Positions 1-8,973 of a DNA stretch of 64,000 nt are shown piece after piece. The position numbers were made by a program, and so were the translations under genes. The stretch comes from RGIG4097 sp964637515 (GTDB lineage: Bacteria > Bacillota > Clostridia > Christensenellales > CAG-917). How positions within the stretch are numbered: the first letter of the stretch is position 1; every line of letters begins with the position of its first letter. The notes under the pieces are model-generated. The model did not search any database. It saw nothing but the letters and a program-made list of their open reading frames with translations, and was not told where the DNA came from. The stretch spans positions 62,001-126,000 of the forward strand of contig CAZWUI010000003.1 of the NCBI GenBank assembly GCA_964637515.1, read 5' to 3'.

Positions 1-2
1 GT

Positions 3-2645
3 TTGTCTTCGTATGCGCGTATGTTTCTCGGTCAAATGCAAAAGCCCGATGTCGAGTATATCGAAGGGCTTTCCCCGGCGGTTTCCATAGATCAAAAAAC
101 CACTTCCAAAAATCCGCGTTCGACGGTCGGCACCGTCACTGAAATCTACGACTACTTCCGTCTTCTTTACGCACGCATAGGCAGACCTCATTGCCCGAAG
201 TGCGGGCGTGAAATCGAAAGGCAGACGGTCGATCAAATAGCGGATAGAATTATGGCGAGAGAAGGTGCGAAAACTCTTATCGTTGCGCCTATCGTCAGGG
301 GCAGAAAGGGGGAATATAAAAAGGAACTCGAAATGCTCAAACGCGCAGGCTATGTCAGAGTGCGCGTGGACGGAGTGAATTACACCCTTGACGAAGAAAT
401 CAAATTGGATAAAAACGTCAAGCACGAAATCGGCGTGATTATCGACAGACTCGTCATAAAAGACGGTGTTATGCGCAGAGTAACCGAAGCGGTTGAAAAC
501 GCGGTCAAACTTGCAGAAGGACTCGTCGTTGTGGACTTTGACGGCGAAGTCGTCACTTATTCCACGAAATATTCTTGCCCCGATTGCGAATTGAGTTTTG
601 AGGAACTCACTCCGAGATTGTTCTCGTTCAACAATCCTTACGGTGCTTGCCCCGCTTGTACTGGACTTGGTTTCACGCAAGAAATCGATCCCAATCTTCT
701 CATCAAAGACAAAAATTTGTCCTTGCGCGAAGGCGGTATCAAGGCAAGCGGTTGGTTTATCGACACGAGCAAAATGTGCGATATGCAATTCCGCGCGCTT
801 GCGGACGCGTACGGTTTTTCCATTGATACGCCAATAAAGGACTTGCCCGAATGGGTGCTGAATATGATTTTCTACGGCAACGACGGGGACAGGATTCCTA
901 TGGAATACAATACTCGCAACTTTTCGGGAAAATTCAACAGCAGTTTTGAAGGCATAGTCAACAACTTGCAACGCAGATACCGCGAAACGGACAGTGAAAT
1001 GGTCAAAATGGAAATCTCTCGCTATATGCGTGAAGTTCCTTGTGCCGTATGTGGCGGAAAACGGTTGAAACCCGAAGCGCTTGCGGTCACCGTAGGCGGA
1101 AAAAATATCGTCGAATTGTGCGATATGTCCGTCGTGGACGTTGATGCGTTTTTGAGCGCACTCACGCTCACCGAGACTGAAGAGCTTATCGCGCGCAGAA
1201 TACTCAAAGAGATACACGCAAGACTCCGATTCCTCATCAACGTCGGACTTGGCTATCTCACTCTATCTCGTACCGCAGCGACTTTGAGCGGCGGTGAGAG
1301 TCAACGTATCCGCCTTGCCACTCAAATCGGTAGCGGACTGACGGGAGTGCTTTATATTCTTGACGAGCCGAGCATAGGTTTGCACCAACGCGACAATCAA
1401 AAACTCCTTGCATCTCTCAAAGGTTTGAGAGATTTGGGCAATACGCTCATCGTCGTCGAGCACGACGAAGAAACCATACGAGAAGCGGACTATATCGTAG
1501 ATATAGGTCCCGGCGCAGGCGTGCACGGAGGTGAAGTCGTTGCGTGCGGTAGCGTTGACGATATTATCGCTTGCAAGGATAGTATCACGGGAAAATATCT
1601 GTCGGGAGAGTATAGTATAGACGTGCCTATCGCAAGGCGCGAAATCTCGGATAGGTGGATCGAAATCAAGGGCGCAAAACAAAACAACTTGAAAAATATC
1701 GACGTCAAATTGCCCGTCGGAGTGTTCACCGCGATAACAGGTGTGTCGGGAAGCGGGAAATCGAGCCTTATCAACGAAATTCTCTATCCCGCACTCTCGA
1801 ACGAACTTATGGGTAGCAAACTTCCCGAAGGTGCATATTCAAAAATCAATGGTGTCGAATTTCTCGACAAGGTCATCTGCATAGACCAAAGTCCGATAGG
1901 GCGCACTCCGCGCTCCAACCCCGCAACGTATACCGGTGTATTTTCACCGATTAGGGAGTTGTTCGCATCCTTGCCCGACGCAAAATCAAGGGGATACGGC
2001 GCGGGCAGATTCTCGTTCAATATTTCGGGCGGCCGTTGCGAGCATTGTTCGGGGGACGGTATCATCCGCATAGAAATGCACTTTCTGCCCGACATCTACA
2101 TTCCGTGCGAAGTGTGCAAGGGCTCAAGATACAACCGCGAAACTTTGGAAGTCAAATACAAAGGCAAGAGCATAGGCGACGTGCTTGAAATGACGGTTGA
2201 AGAGAGCCTTGAATTTTTCAAGAACGTGCCGAAGATCAGAAACAAAATCCAAACCCTTTACGACGTCGGACTCGGTTATATCAAACTCGGACAGTCGTCC
2301 ACCACGCTCAGCGGCGGTGAGGCGCAGAGAGTGAAACTTGCAACCGAGCTCAGCAAACGTAGCACGGGCAAAACCATATACATTCTTGACGAACCCACGA
2401 CGGGACTTCACACTCACGACGTCGCAAGACTCCTCGACATACTCGGCAGACTTGCGGATGCGGGGAATACTGTCGTCGTCATCGAACACAATCTCGACGT
2501 CATCAAAGTCGCGGACTACGTGATAGACCTCGGCCCCGAAGGCGGAAACGGCGGCGGAAGAGTCATTGCAAAAGGCACCCCCGAACAAGTTGCAAAATCC
2601 AAAGGCAGTGCCACCGGAGAATTTCTATCCAAAATCCTAAAATAG
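3..2645 (+). CDS. uvrA: Excinuclease ABC subunit UvrA (5' end outside window)
   Basis: Damage-recognition ATPase of nucleotide excision repair; works as a dimer with UvrB in the cytoplasm. The frame is open from the first bases, and the product begins inside the conserved ARMFLGQMQKPDVEYIEGL stretch, so roughly the first 55-60 residues, including the first Walker A, lie outside the window; the apparent TTG start is not real. Visible are zinc cysteines CPDC and CPAC (about residues 195-220), the first ABC signature LSGGESQR with Walker B ILDEPSIGL, a second Walker A GVSGSGKSS, the CEHC/CEVC zinc module, and the second signature LSGGEAQR with ILDEPTTGL. The C-terminus is complete (stop TAG). 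No co-transcribed partner is visible; a terminator follows about 80 bases downstream. Confidence 0.97.
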   Translation: MSSYARMFLGQMQKPDVEYIEGLSPAVSIDQKTTSKNPRSTVGTVTEIYDYFRLLYARIGRPHCPKCGREIERQTVDQIADRIMAREGAKTLIVAPIVRGRKGEYKKELEMLKRAGYVRVRVDGVNYTLDEEIKLDKNVKHEIGVIIDRLVIKDGVMRRVTEAVENAVKLAEGLVVVDFDGEVVTYSTKYSCPDCELSFEELTPRLFSFNNPYGACPACTGLGFTQEIDPNLLIKDKNLSLREGGIKASGWFIDTSKMCDMQFRALADAYGFSIDTPIKDLPEWVLNMIFYGNDGDRIPMEYNTRNFSGKFNSSFEGIVNNLQRRYRETDSEMVKMEISRYMREVPCAVCGGKRLKPEALAVTVGGKNIVELCDMSVVDVDAFLSALTLTETEELIARRILKEIHARLRFLINVGLGYLTLSRTAATLSGGESQRIRLATQIGSGLTGVLYILDEPSIGLHQRDNQKLLASLKGLRDLGNTLIVVEHDEETIREADYIVDIGPGAGVHGGEVVACGSVDDIIACKDSITGKYLSGEYSIDVPIARREISDRWIEIKGAKQNNLKNIDVKLPVGVFTAITGVSGSGKSSLINEILYPALSNELMGSKLPEGAYSKINGVEFLDKVICIDQSPIGRTPRSNPATYTGVFSPIRELFASLPDAKSRGYGAGRFSFNISGGRCEHCSGDGIIRIEMHFLPDIYIPCEVCKGSRYNRETLEVKYKGKSIGDVLEMTVEESLEFFKNVPKIRNKIQTLYDVGLGYIKLGQSSTTLSGGEAQRVKLATELSKRSTGKTIYILDEPTTGLHTHDVARLLDILGRLADAGNTVVVIEHNLDVIKVADYVIDLGPEGGNGGGRVIAKGTPEQVAKSKGSATGEFLSKILK

Positions 2646-2724
2646 CAATATGAGCGGGGAGCGACAGAAATCGTTTAATTACGAAGTGTTAATATAGAAT
2701 CAAAATTGATTAAAAAGCAAAGAA

Positions 2725-2755
2725 AAAAGCGGGACACTAAATGTGTTCCGCTTTT
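2725..2755 (+). terminator. Intrinsic terminator after uvrA
   Basis: A 13-bp stem (AAAAGCGGGACAC / GTGTTCCGCTTTT, one G-U pair) with a 5-base loop ends in a short T run about 80 bases after the uvrA stop. The gap from 2646 to 2724 holds nothing else I can identify. Confidence 0.7.
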
Positions 2756-2797
2756 GGTTTGGGCGGCGACGAAAAAATGGAGAAAACGTCGCGCTGA

Positions 2798-3010
2798 TTA
2801 GTAATTTCTTCTGCCGATGAGATAGTCAACCGATACGCCGAAAAGTATGCTCATCTCAATGAGTACGTCAAAACTCGGTTGATTTCTGCCGACTTCCCAG
2901 CCTGATACGGCGGATTTTGTGACTTTGAGATGCTCCGCAAGGTCGCTTTGTTTCAAGCCTTGCTCTTTGCGTAGGGACTTCAATCTTTCAGGAAAACAGG
3001 TGTGTAGCAT
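2798..3010 (-). CDS. Small XRE-family (Cro/CI-type) transcriptional regulator
   Basis: A 70-residue protein consisting almost only of a helix-turn-helix domain: LKSLRKEQGLKQSDLAEHLKV, TKSAVSGWEVGRNQPS, then the LIEMSILFGVSVDYLIGRR tail typical of phage-like and Firmicutes XRE regulators. I chose the ATG at 3010 because GGAGG lies five bases upstream of it. The in-frame ATG at 3046 is upstream of the -10 box and cannot be in the transcript. The promoter region contains palindromes that suit autorepression. It lies downstream of and parallel to the metal ATPase gene but has its own promoter. The target genes are unknown. Confidence 0.85.
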   Translation of the reverse strand: MLHTCFPERLKSLRKEQGLKQSDLAEHLKVTKSAVSGWEVGRNQPSFDVLIEMSILFGVSVDYLIGRRNY

Positions 3011-3034
3011 ATTTGCCTCCATAGTTATGAAAGC

Positions 3035-3063
3035 ATTATAAAACACGGTTTGTGTTTTGTCAA
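3035..3063 (-). promoter_or_regulatory. Consensus promoter of the XRE gene with operator in the spacer
   Basis: On the minus strand TTGACA (3058-3063) and TATAAT (3035-3040) are separated by exactly 17 bases, a perfect sigma-A promoter. The spacer holds an inverted repeat AAAACAC-5-GTGTTTT (3040-3058). A longer one pairs AAAACACGGTT (3040-3050) with AACCGTGTTTT (3070-3080). Both are placed for binding by the encoded repressor; the longer one could also act as a weak terminator for the ATPase gene, which ends at 3114. Confidence 0.85.
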
Positions 3064-3113
3064 CGCACGAACCGTGTTTTTCGTCAAATTTTTCTATATT
3101 TTGTCAAACGCTG

Positions 3114-5213
3114 TTAAGATTTCTTACGGTCGGGCTTGTAGTTCAACACTCTCAATGCATTTAGCACAGCAAGGCAGGAGAGTCCTACGTCCGCAAACAC
3201 CGCCCAAGCAAGTCCCGTCACGCCAAGAAGACCAAGCACGACGAACACGATTTTGACGGCAAAGGTTGCAAAGACGTTTTCGGCAACCGTGATTTTGGTG
3301 CGTTTTGAAATTTTCATTAGGGTGACGAGAGATTTCGGATCGTCGTTCATGAACACGACGTCTGCGGTGTCCACGGTTGCGGAACTGCCGCCAAGTCCCA
3401 TTGCGATGCCGACGTCCGCACGGTTTAGCACGGGCGCATCGTTTATGCCGTCTCCGACGTACGCCACGACGTCCGATTTTTTCGCCTTATTTCCGATGAG
3501 TTTTTCCATTTCGTCAAACTTGTTTTTTGGGAGCAAGCCTGCTTTGAACTCATCGACACCAATAGCGTTTGCAACTTTTTCGGCGGATTTCACGTTGTCC
3601 CCGGTGAGCATTTCGGTGCGCACTCCCTTTTGTTTGAGATAGGCAATAGCGTCGATTGCGCCGTCTTTGATTTTGTCTTCAAGGTGCAATACCGCAAGAA
3701 TTTCTCCATCTTGTGCGATCGCAACCGAAGTGCCGTCTTGTCCGTCCCGTTTGCCGACTTCGATGAGTTTTCCGTCTGCGATATACTCAACGCCTTTCCC
3801 TGCGATTTCTCTGACGTTCGAGATTTTCAACGGATTTTCAAGCCATCCGTCCACCATAGGAGATACGTAGTTTACGATTGCTTTCGCAATTGGGTGGGAT
3901 GAGTTGCGCTCGGCAAAGTATGCGTATTTCAAAGCATCGTCAAGGTCACCTTGTTTTAAGTCAACTTTCACGACGTCGAAGTTGCCTGTGGTCAGGGTGC
4001 CCGTCTTGTCAAACGCTACGGTTTTGACAGAGCCGATGCAGTCGAGATAATTCGTGCCTTTCACGAGTATGCCGTTTTTGGATGCGTTGCCGATGCCCGA
4101 AAAGTAGGAGAGCGGTACGGAGATTGCAACGGCGCAGGGGCAGGACACGACGAGAAACATCATCGCTTTGTAGATTGCGTTTTCGACACCGTAACCCGAC
4201 AAACCGAATGCAAGCCCGACGACGACCGCGCATACGATGACGGCGGGGACGAAGTATTTCGTGACCCTTGCAACGATAGTTTCGCTCTTTGCTTTTCTTT
4301 CGGAAGCGGTTTCGAGAAGGTTAAGAATTTTGGTTATCGTGCTATCGCTATCCGTGCTTGTTGTGCGCACGGCAAGCACACCGTCGATACTGACCGCACC
4401 CGAGGTGATTTCACCGCCTTCTGTGATTTCGACGGGTAGGCTTTCACCGGTCAGTGATGATAGGTCAAGAGAGCCGTGACCTTCTTCGACGACTCCGTCA
4501 AGGGGTACGATTTCACCCGCTTTGACGAGAATGAGAGAACCGACCTTGACGTCTTCGATGGGTGTTTCGACAAGGTTTTCGCCGTCTTTGACAAGAACCG
4601 TTTCGGGCTTGACCATCATAAGACTTTTCACACTATTACGGGTTTTATCCACCGCTTTTGACTCGAAGAACTTGCCGATTTGATTTAATACGATTATCAT
4701 AAGTCCTTCAAAACCTTCGCCAATTGCGATTGCGCAAATGCTTGAAATGCTCATCAAGAGGTTTTCGTCAACGGTGTGTGAGCGCACGAGTTTCGTTATT
4801 GCGATGACGAGAGTTTTTGACACGAGCATTGCCCCGCCTATGCAGATAAAAACGAAAGACAGGACGGGCGAGGGGAAGTTTCCCTCAACGTGGTTGGGCA
4901 GAAAATCGAGAAGTACGCCGACCGCGCCAAAGACTAAACCAATGATGAACAAGGGAAGATACCAGTCTACGGTTTTCTTTTTTTCCACAGTGGATTTCAC
5001 TCCGACAATGGTGCATTCCGGCTCGACAGAACGCGCGATTTCGTTGAGTTCAGAAAGAAAATCATCGGTGCGATTTGTTGTTATCACGACCTTTTCGGTG
5101 TTGAAATTGACGGTCGCACTCTCAATCCAATCGACACTGTTCAGTTTTTCCTCGACTTCTTTCGCGCAAACCGCACAGTCAAGGTCTTTGATTGTAAAAG
5201 AATATCTTTCCAT
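3114..5213 (-). CDS. Heavy-metal translocating P1B-type ATPase (Zn/Cd/Pb exporter)
   Basis: Exports divalent soft metals across the cell membrane at the cost of ATP. The N-terminal HMA domain carries the metal site DLDCAVC (Cys13, Cys16), followed by membrane segments, the TGES actuator motif, the intramembrane SCPCAV metal site (about residue 358), the phosphorylation site DKTGTLTTG (about 405), the SSHP motif of P1B pumps, TGDN, and the hinge GDGINDAP (about 588). The length of 699 residues is usual. The ATG at 5213 is preferred over the GTG at 5219 because GGAG lies five bases before it. The gene follows the ArsR repressor gene with almost no gap, so both are one operon regulated by metal. 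CPC plus the repressor type favour Zn/Cd/Pb over copper. Confidence 0.95.
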   Translation of the reverse strand: MERYSFTIKDLDCAVCAKEVEEKLNSVDWIESATVNFNTEKVVITTNRTDDFLSELNEIARSVEPECTIVGVKSTVEKKKTVDWYLPLFIIGLVFGAVGVLLDFLPNHVEGNFPSPVLSFVFICIGGAMLVSKTLVIAITKLVRSHTVDENLLMSISSICAIAIGEGFEGLMIIVLNQIGKFFESKAVDKTRNSVKSLMMVKPETVLVKDGENLVETPIEDVKVGSLILVKAGEIVPLDGVVEEGHGSLDLSSLTGESLPVEITEGGEITSGAVSIDGVLAVRTTSTDSDSTITKILNLLETASERKAKSETIVARVTKYFVPAVIVCAVVVGLAFGLSGYGVENAIYKAMMFLVVSCPCAVAISVPLSYFSGIGNASKNGILVKGTNYLDCIGSVKTVAFDKTGTLTTGNFDVVKVDLKQGDLDDALKYAYFAERNSSHPIAKAIVNYVSPMVDGWLENPLKISNVREIAGKGVEYIADGKLIEVGKRDGQDGTSVAIAQDGEILAVLHLEDKIKDGAIDAIAYLKQKGVRTEMLTGDNVKSAEKVANAIGVDEFKAGLLPKNKFDEMEKLIGNKAKKSDVVAYVGDGINDAPVLNRADVGIAMGLGGSSATVDTADVVFMNDDPKSLVTLMKISKRTKITVAENVFATFAVKIVFVVLGLLGVTGLAWAVFADVGLSCLAVLNALRVLNYKPDRKKS

Positions 5214-5215
5214 AG

Positions 5216-5554
5216 TCACTCCGTAACGTGTTCAAGAGTCATAACGATGAGTTTTTCGACATGCTCGTCGGACAGAGAATAGTAGACGATTTTTCCGTCT
5301 CGTCTTGTATGCACGACGTCCGCTTTGCGAAGTACGGACATTTGATGGGATACGGCGGAATGCTCCATACCTATAAGACTTGCGATATCGCAAACGCACA
5401 ATTCGCTGTTGAGAAGAGCGGTTGCGATTTTAAGTCTTGTGGGGTCTGCAAGGACTTTCAAGAATGCGGACATTTTGATCAAAATCTCTTCGTCGGGCAT
5501 TTTGGTTTTGACGGAAGTTACGACTTCGGGGTGCTTTGTGCAAACGTGTGCCAT
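5216..5554 (-). CDS. ArsR/SmtB-family metal-sensing repressor
   Basis: A 112-residue winged-helix repressor that leaves its operator when it binds metal, derepressing itself and the adjoining ATPase. Residues that define two metal sites are visible: the alpha3N box ELCVCD, as in CadC/ArsR, with an N-terminal Cys5/His8 that could complete it, and an alpha5 site of the form D-x-H-x10-H-x2-E near the C-terminus, the spacing known from the zinc sensor SmtB. The recognition helix region is EHSAVSHQMSVLRKA. The start is fixed by AAAGGAG six bases upstream of the ATG. The stop overlaps the region just before the ATPase start, implying translational coupling. Zn, Cd and Pb are the likely inducers. 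Confidence 0.93.
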   Translation of the reverse strand: MAHVCTKHPEVVTSVKTKMPDEEILIKMSAFLKVLADPTRLKIATALLNSELCVCDIASLIGMEHSAVSHQMSVLRKADVVHTRRDGKIVYYSLSDEHVEKLIVMTLEHVTE

Positions 5555-5643
5555 ATTATCTCCTTTCGGTGCGACGCACGATAGCGTATCCTTTACGCTA
5601 TATATTTTGTGTCGCTACCGAGTGTTATTTTGTTTTATATTAC

Positions 5644-5706
5644 ATATGAACGGACATTCATATGAAACATCATTCATATATTATTACCGCATTTCAGATT
5701 TGTCAA
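5644..5706 (-). promoter_or_regulatory. Promoter and tandem operators of the metal-resistance operon
   Basis: Minus-strand TTGACA (5701-5706) and TAATAT (5678-5683) are 17 bases apart. Directly downstream lie two overlapping copies of the SmtB/CzrA-type operator ATATGAA-6-TTCATAT at 5644-5663 and 5660-5679, sharing the ATATGAA/TTCATAT centre. Repressor bound there would cover the -10 box and the start point. From 5707 to 5871 I see no gene; an inverted repeat AAGATAG/CTATCTT (5738-5774) is the only structure. Confidence 0.85.
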
Positions 5707-5871
5707 CGGTTTTGGAAAAAAATTCAAAAAATTTTAAGATAGGGTGGGTAGTGTTAGTTTTTTTGCGACTATCTTGGTGAAAAATTTGACGAATGCAAGG
5801 CGGTATCGTCAAAATGTGGATTTTAAGTTGATAAAAAAGATAAAGAATTTGTTGTGAAAACTGCAACAAAA

Positions 5872-5896
5872 ATCCCCCTTGTAGAGAAAGGGGGAT
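5872..5896 (-). terminator. Intrinsic terminator of the first MacB/FtsX-like gene
   Basis: ATCCCCCTT and AAGGGGGAT form a perfect 9-bp stem with a 7-base loop, followed on the minus strand by TTTTG, 24 bases after the stop of the gene ending at 5920. Confidence 0.8.
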
Positions 5897-5919
5897 AATC
5901 GTTTTTTTGAAAACGGTAA

Positions 5920-8820
5920 TCAGTTTCCGCTGCGCAGGGCGATGACGGGGTCTTTCTTCGACGCTATAATCGCAGGAATAAAGCCTGCTATCAAGTTCAG
6001 TACGATTGCAAGGACGACGAGAAACACGGCGTGTAGCGGGTTGAGTTGCGCAAGGTTGGACGGCGCTTGTGCGGCAAGGGTGGATAGCCAGTGATTGAGC
6101 GGTATCGTGATGAGATAGGCGATAAGCACGCCGAGCACGCCCGATATTGCACCAACTATCGTCGTTTCCGCATTGAACACGTTGGCGACGTCAATTTTCC
6201 TTGCGCCGATACTGCGTAGCACACCGATTTCGACGGTGCGTTCAAGGACGGATATGTAGGTGATGATAGCAATCATTATGCTCGACACGACAAGGGATAT
6301 TGCCGCAAACGCTATAAGCACGTATGACACGAGTTTTACAACGAGAGATACCACTTCGGATATAGTGCTTGCAAGGTCGGTGTATTCCACGGTTTCGGTG
6401 GAGGACTTGCCATCGTTCCAAGCGTCGAGATAGCGGAGCACTTCGTCTTTCGCATCGAAGGACGCGGGGTAGATATAGATTGCAGTCGGTCTATCCGATG
6501 CGCCGATTTCTTGCAATGCGGTTTGGTAGGCACTGTTGAGAAGTTCGAGAATGACTTCCGCATCGATATCAATGCCTTCTTGCGAGAGTCTAGACGAGAT
6601 CAAAGATGACATCAAAACTTTCAACGCACCGATTGAAACGCCGTTGTTTTCGAGCACTTGGGTAATTTCGTTGACTCTCGTGCAGTCCTTAATTTGTTGG
6701 ACGATAGACGAACTTTCGCCGAGATAGGATTCGAGTCCTTGTTTGAGGGTGGACACGAGCACGCTTTCGCTCATACCGTAGGATGAGAACAAGGAAATCA
6801 CTCCCGACATATCGCTATTGAATGAACTGCCCGTGAGAAGATTGGTATCTTTGTCCGCGATTTGCGCTCCGGCGACGTCCGAATCCGCAGCGTTAGCAAG
6901 TGCGAGAGCGGTGAGATTCTCGGTGTATGCGATGCCCTGTTGCATGAAGGGATACATCACGTTTTCTTTGATACGGAGAATGCCTACGACCGTCAGGGTT
7001 TCGGATTTGTCGCTATCCCAAGCGGATTGGTAGTCGTTTTTGGGCATGTAGTAGGTTTTGCCGTCCACGTCCACGGGGGTGTAGTAGTCGTCGTTATGCA
7101 CGACTTTGAACTGTTTTCCGATGAACGTATCGAAAGGCATAGGACTATAGGTGTTTGTATCGGGATCGAAGAATGCGCCTACGTCGAAGCCCATACTTTC
7201 GAGAATATCCGTTTCGATCATGTTGAAAGAGTTGACGACGATAAGCACTTGTCTTGCCTTTTTGCCGTCCGTATCGTAGGTTGCGGAGTCGGCGTCGTAG
7301 GTGGATTGAATGGAATCCGCTTCGCTACTTCCGGGATAACCGCCCGCAAGCACGTCGTATTGCGCTTTCATAAAGTCGTCCCAGAGCAATTCCTGCCAAC
7401 CGGTGTGGCGGTTGTTGAGTTTGATCGCCTGACCGCTTGCATTTTTGCCGATGACGTTGATTTTCATCGAGTGGACATACTGAACCGAGCTCAACAACGA
7501 CTTATCCATTGCTTTCACGTAGTCCACGTATTCGTCGGTGATGATATTCGCACTGACGGACACACCGCCCATAGTCCTTTCGGGCTCGTAGGGGATGACG
7601 TAGTCGACGTCGGGGAATGCGCCGTCGGAATTTCCACTGTTCATAGTTTCGTTCATCACGTCGTTGACGTTCACTTTGATACCCACGCTTGCGACGGTGA
7701 CGGGCATAATGGACAGTGTGGAGCGTTCGAGGTCGTTCATATAGAGGGTGAAACCGTTGGACAAACTCAACACGAGAGCGATACCGATGATGCCGATAGA
7801 GCCTGCAAAAGCGGTGAGTCCGGTGCGCATTTTTTTCGTCCAAAGGTTTCTTGCAGACAGGGAAAGTGCGGTGAAGAAGTTCATCGAGCTATGTTGACGG
7901 ACTTTTTTCGGTCTATGCCTGAAACGAGTGAGTTGTTCGGGTTTTTCGGGTGTGATTTGTGCGATGAATTTCTCGTCCGTATCGTTATCCGTTTTGGTTT
8001 CGACGGGGACTTCTTCGACGATTTCTTCTTTCTTTTTCTTTTTGCGGTTTTGTTTGGATTTTTGTTTTTTGGGGACGGAATCGCTTGCCTTATCGCCGTC
8101 GTCGCCTATAGGTTTGACCTGTTCGAGCACGGTGGGAAGTCCGTCGTATGGATTCGTGTCGCTGACGATAAGTCCGTCTTTCAGGGACACGGTGCGGGTT
8201 GCGTAACGGGAAGCGAGTTCGGGATTGTGCGTGACCATGATGACGAGTCTGTCGTCAGAAATCTCTTGCAACAAATCCATAATTTGTTCGCTTGTTTCGC
8301 TGTCGAGTGCGCCGGTCGGCTCGTCGGCGAGGATAATATCGGGGTTGTTGACGATTGCTCTTGCGATAGCGACTCTCTGCATTTGTCCGCCGGACATTTG
8401 AGAAGGTTTCTTTTTGAGTTCACTGCCGAGACCGACTCTGATTAGCGCATCGGTTGCGAGTTCGCGTTTTTTGGACGAGCTAACGCCCGAAATCGTCAAA
8501 GCGAGTTCGACGTTTTGAAGAACGTTGAGGTGGGGGATCAGGTTGTAGGACTGAAAAATGAAACCGATAGTGCGGTTGCGGTATTTATCCCAATCACGAC
8601 TGGTATATTCTTTCGTGGACTTGCCTTCAATCATCAAGTCGCCGTCCGAATACCTATCCAGACCGCCGATGATATTGAGCATAGTAGTTTTTCCGCACCC
8701 GGACGGACCGAGAACGGCTACAAATTCGCTTTTGCGAAAGTTAAGACTGATACCCTTCAATGCGTGGACGGTGTAATCAGCCATTTTGTAATCTTTGACG
8801 ATATTGCAGAGTTTTAGCAT
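5920..8820 (-). CDS. Fused ABC ATPase-permease, MacB/FtsX-like (paralogue 1)
   Basis: A 966-residue membrane protein joining an ATPase to an FtsX-type permease. The ATPase has Walker A GPSGCGKTT (38-46), Q-loop FIFQSYN, signature MSGGQ (142-146, Met in place of the usual Leu), Walker B IILADEP and the switch His in VTHNP. A Lys-rich linker (about 235-300) leads to one membrane helix, an extracytoplasmic domain of roughly 470 residues and three C-terminal helices of the FtsX type. Such mechanotransmission systems do not carry solutes through a channel; they drive lipoproteins, toxins or cell-wall hydrolases outside. The order ATPase-then-permease is opposite to a canonical split MacAB/LolCDE and no partner adaptor is adjacent. 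A paralogue lies at 16700. No clear ribosome binding site precedes the ATG. Confidence 0.9.
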   Translation of the reverse strand: MLKLCNIVKDYKMADYTVHALKGISLNFRKSEFVAVLGPSGCGKTTMLNIIGGLDRYSDGDLMIEGKSTKEYTSRDWDKYRNRTIGFIFQSYNLIPHLNVLQNVELALTISGVSSSKKRELATDALIRVGLGSELKKKPSQMSGGQMQRVAIARAIVNNPDIILADEPTGALDSETSEQIMDLLQEISDDRLVIMVTHNPELASRYATRTVSLKDGLIVSDTNPYDGLPTVLEQVKPIGDDGDKASDSVPKKQKSKQNRKKKKKEEIVEEVPVETKTDNDTDEKFIAQITPEKPEQLTRFRHRPKKVRQHSSMNFFTALSLSARNLWTKKMRTGLTAFAGSIGIIGIALVLSLSNGFTLYMNDLERSTLSIMPVTVASVGIKVNVNDVMNETMNSGNSDGAFPDVDYVIPYEPERTMGGVSVSANIITDEYVDYVKAMDKSLLSSVQYVHSMKINVIGKNASGQAIKLNNRHTGWQELLWDDFMKAQYDVLAGGYPGSSEADSIQSTYDADSATYDTDGKKARQVLIVVNSFNMIETDILESMGFDVGAFFDPDTNTYSPMPFDTFIGKQFKVVHNDDYYTPVDVDGKTYYMPKNDYQSAWDSDKSETLTVVGILRIKENVMYPFMQQGIAYTENLTALALANAADSDVAGAQIADKDTNLLTGSSFNSDMSGVISLFSSYGMSESVLVSTLKQGLESYLGESSSIVQQIKDCTRVNEITQVLENNGVSIGALKVLMSSLISSRLSQEGIDIDAEVILELLNSAYQTALQEIGASDRPTAIYIYPASFDAKDEVLRYLDAWNDGKSSTETVEYTDLASTISEVVSLVVKLVSYVLIAFAAISLVVSSIMIAIITYISVLERTVEIGVLRSIGARKIDVANVFNAETTIVGAISGVLGVLIAYLITIPLNHWLSTLAAQAPSNLAQLNPLHAVFLVVLAIVLNLIAGFIPAIIASKKDPVIALRSGN

Positions 8821-8868
8821 AGTCTTATGAGATTAGAGTGTAAGAGCGGAGATTGATACGGGATAAAT

Positions 8869-8897
8869 ATTATATGTGCGCGCACATACATTGTCAA
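8869..8897 (-). promoter_or_regulatory. Consensus promoter with 16-bp palindrome in the spacer
   Basis: Minus-strand TTGACA (8892-8897) and TATAAT (8869-8874) are 17 bases apart, a perfect sigma-A promoter for the fused ABC gene. The spacer is dominated by the perfect palindrome TATGTGCGCGCACATA (8873-8888), overlapping the -10 box, which is a likely repressor operator. Confidence 0.85.
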
Positions 8898-8948
8898 TAT
8901 AGAATGGTAAAATCCTATCATTAAAAAGCCGTTAAAGAGAGAAAAAAT

Positions 8949-8968
8949 CACCGCCTTTTTCGGCGGTG
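8949..8968 (-). terminator. Intrinsic terminator of the phosphoesterase-tcdA operon
   Basis: CACCGCC and GGCGGTG form a GC-rich 7-bp stem with a 6-base loop. Read on the minus strand it is followed by ATTTTTTC, six bases after the last gene of the operon. Confidence 0.85.
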
Positions 8969-8973
8969 TTTTT

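Noticed and set aside
6862..8445. 527-codon open frame on the plus strand, antisense to the first MacB/FtsX-like gene
   Set aside because: Composition is His/Val/Phe/Asp-rich as expected from the reverse strand of a GC-biased gene that rarely uses codons giving antisense stops; the sense strand has full family motifs and the antisense product resembles nothing.
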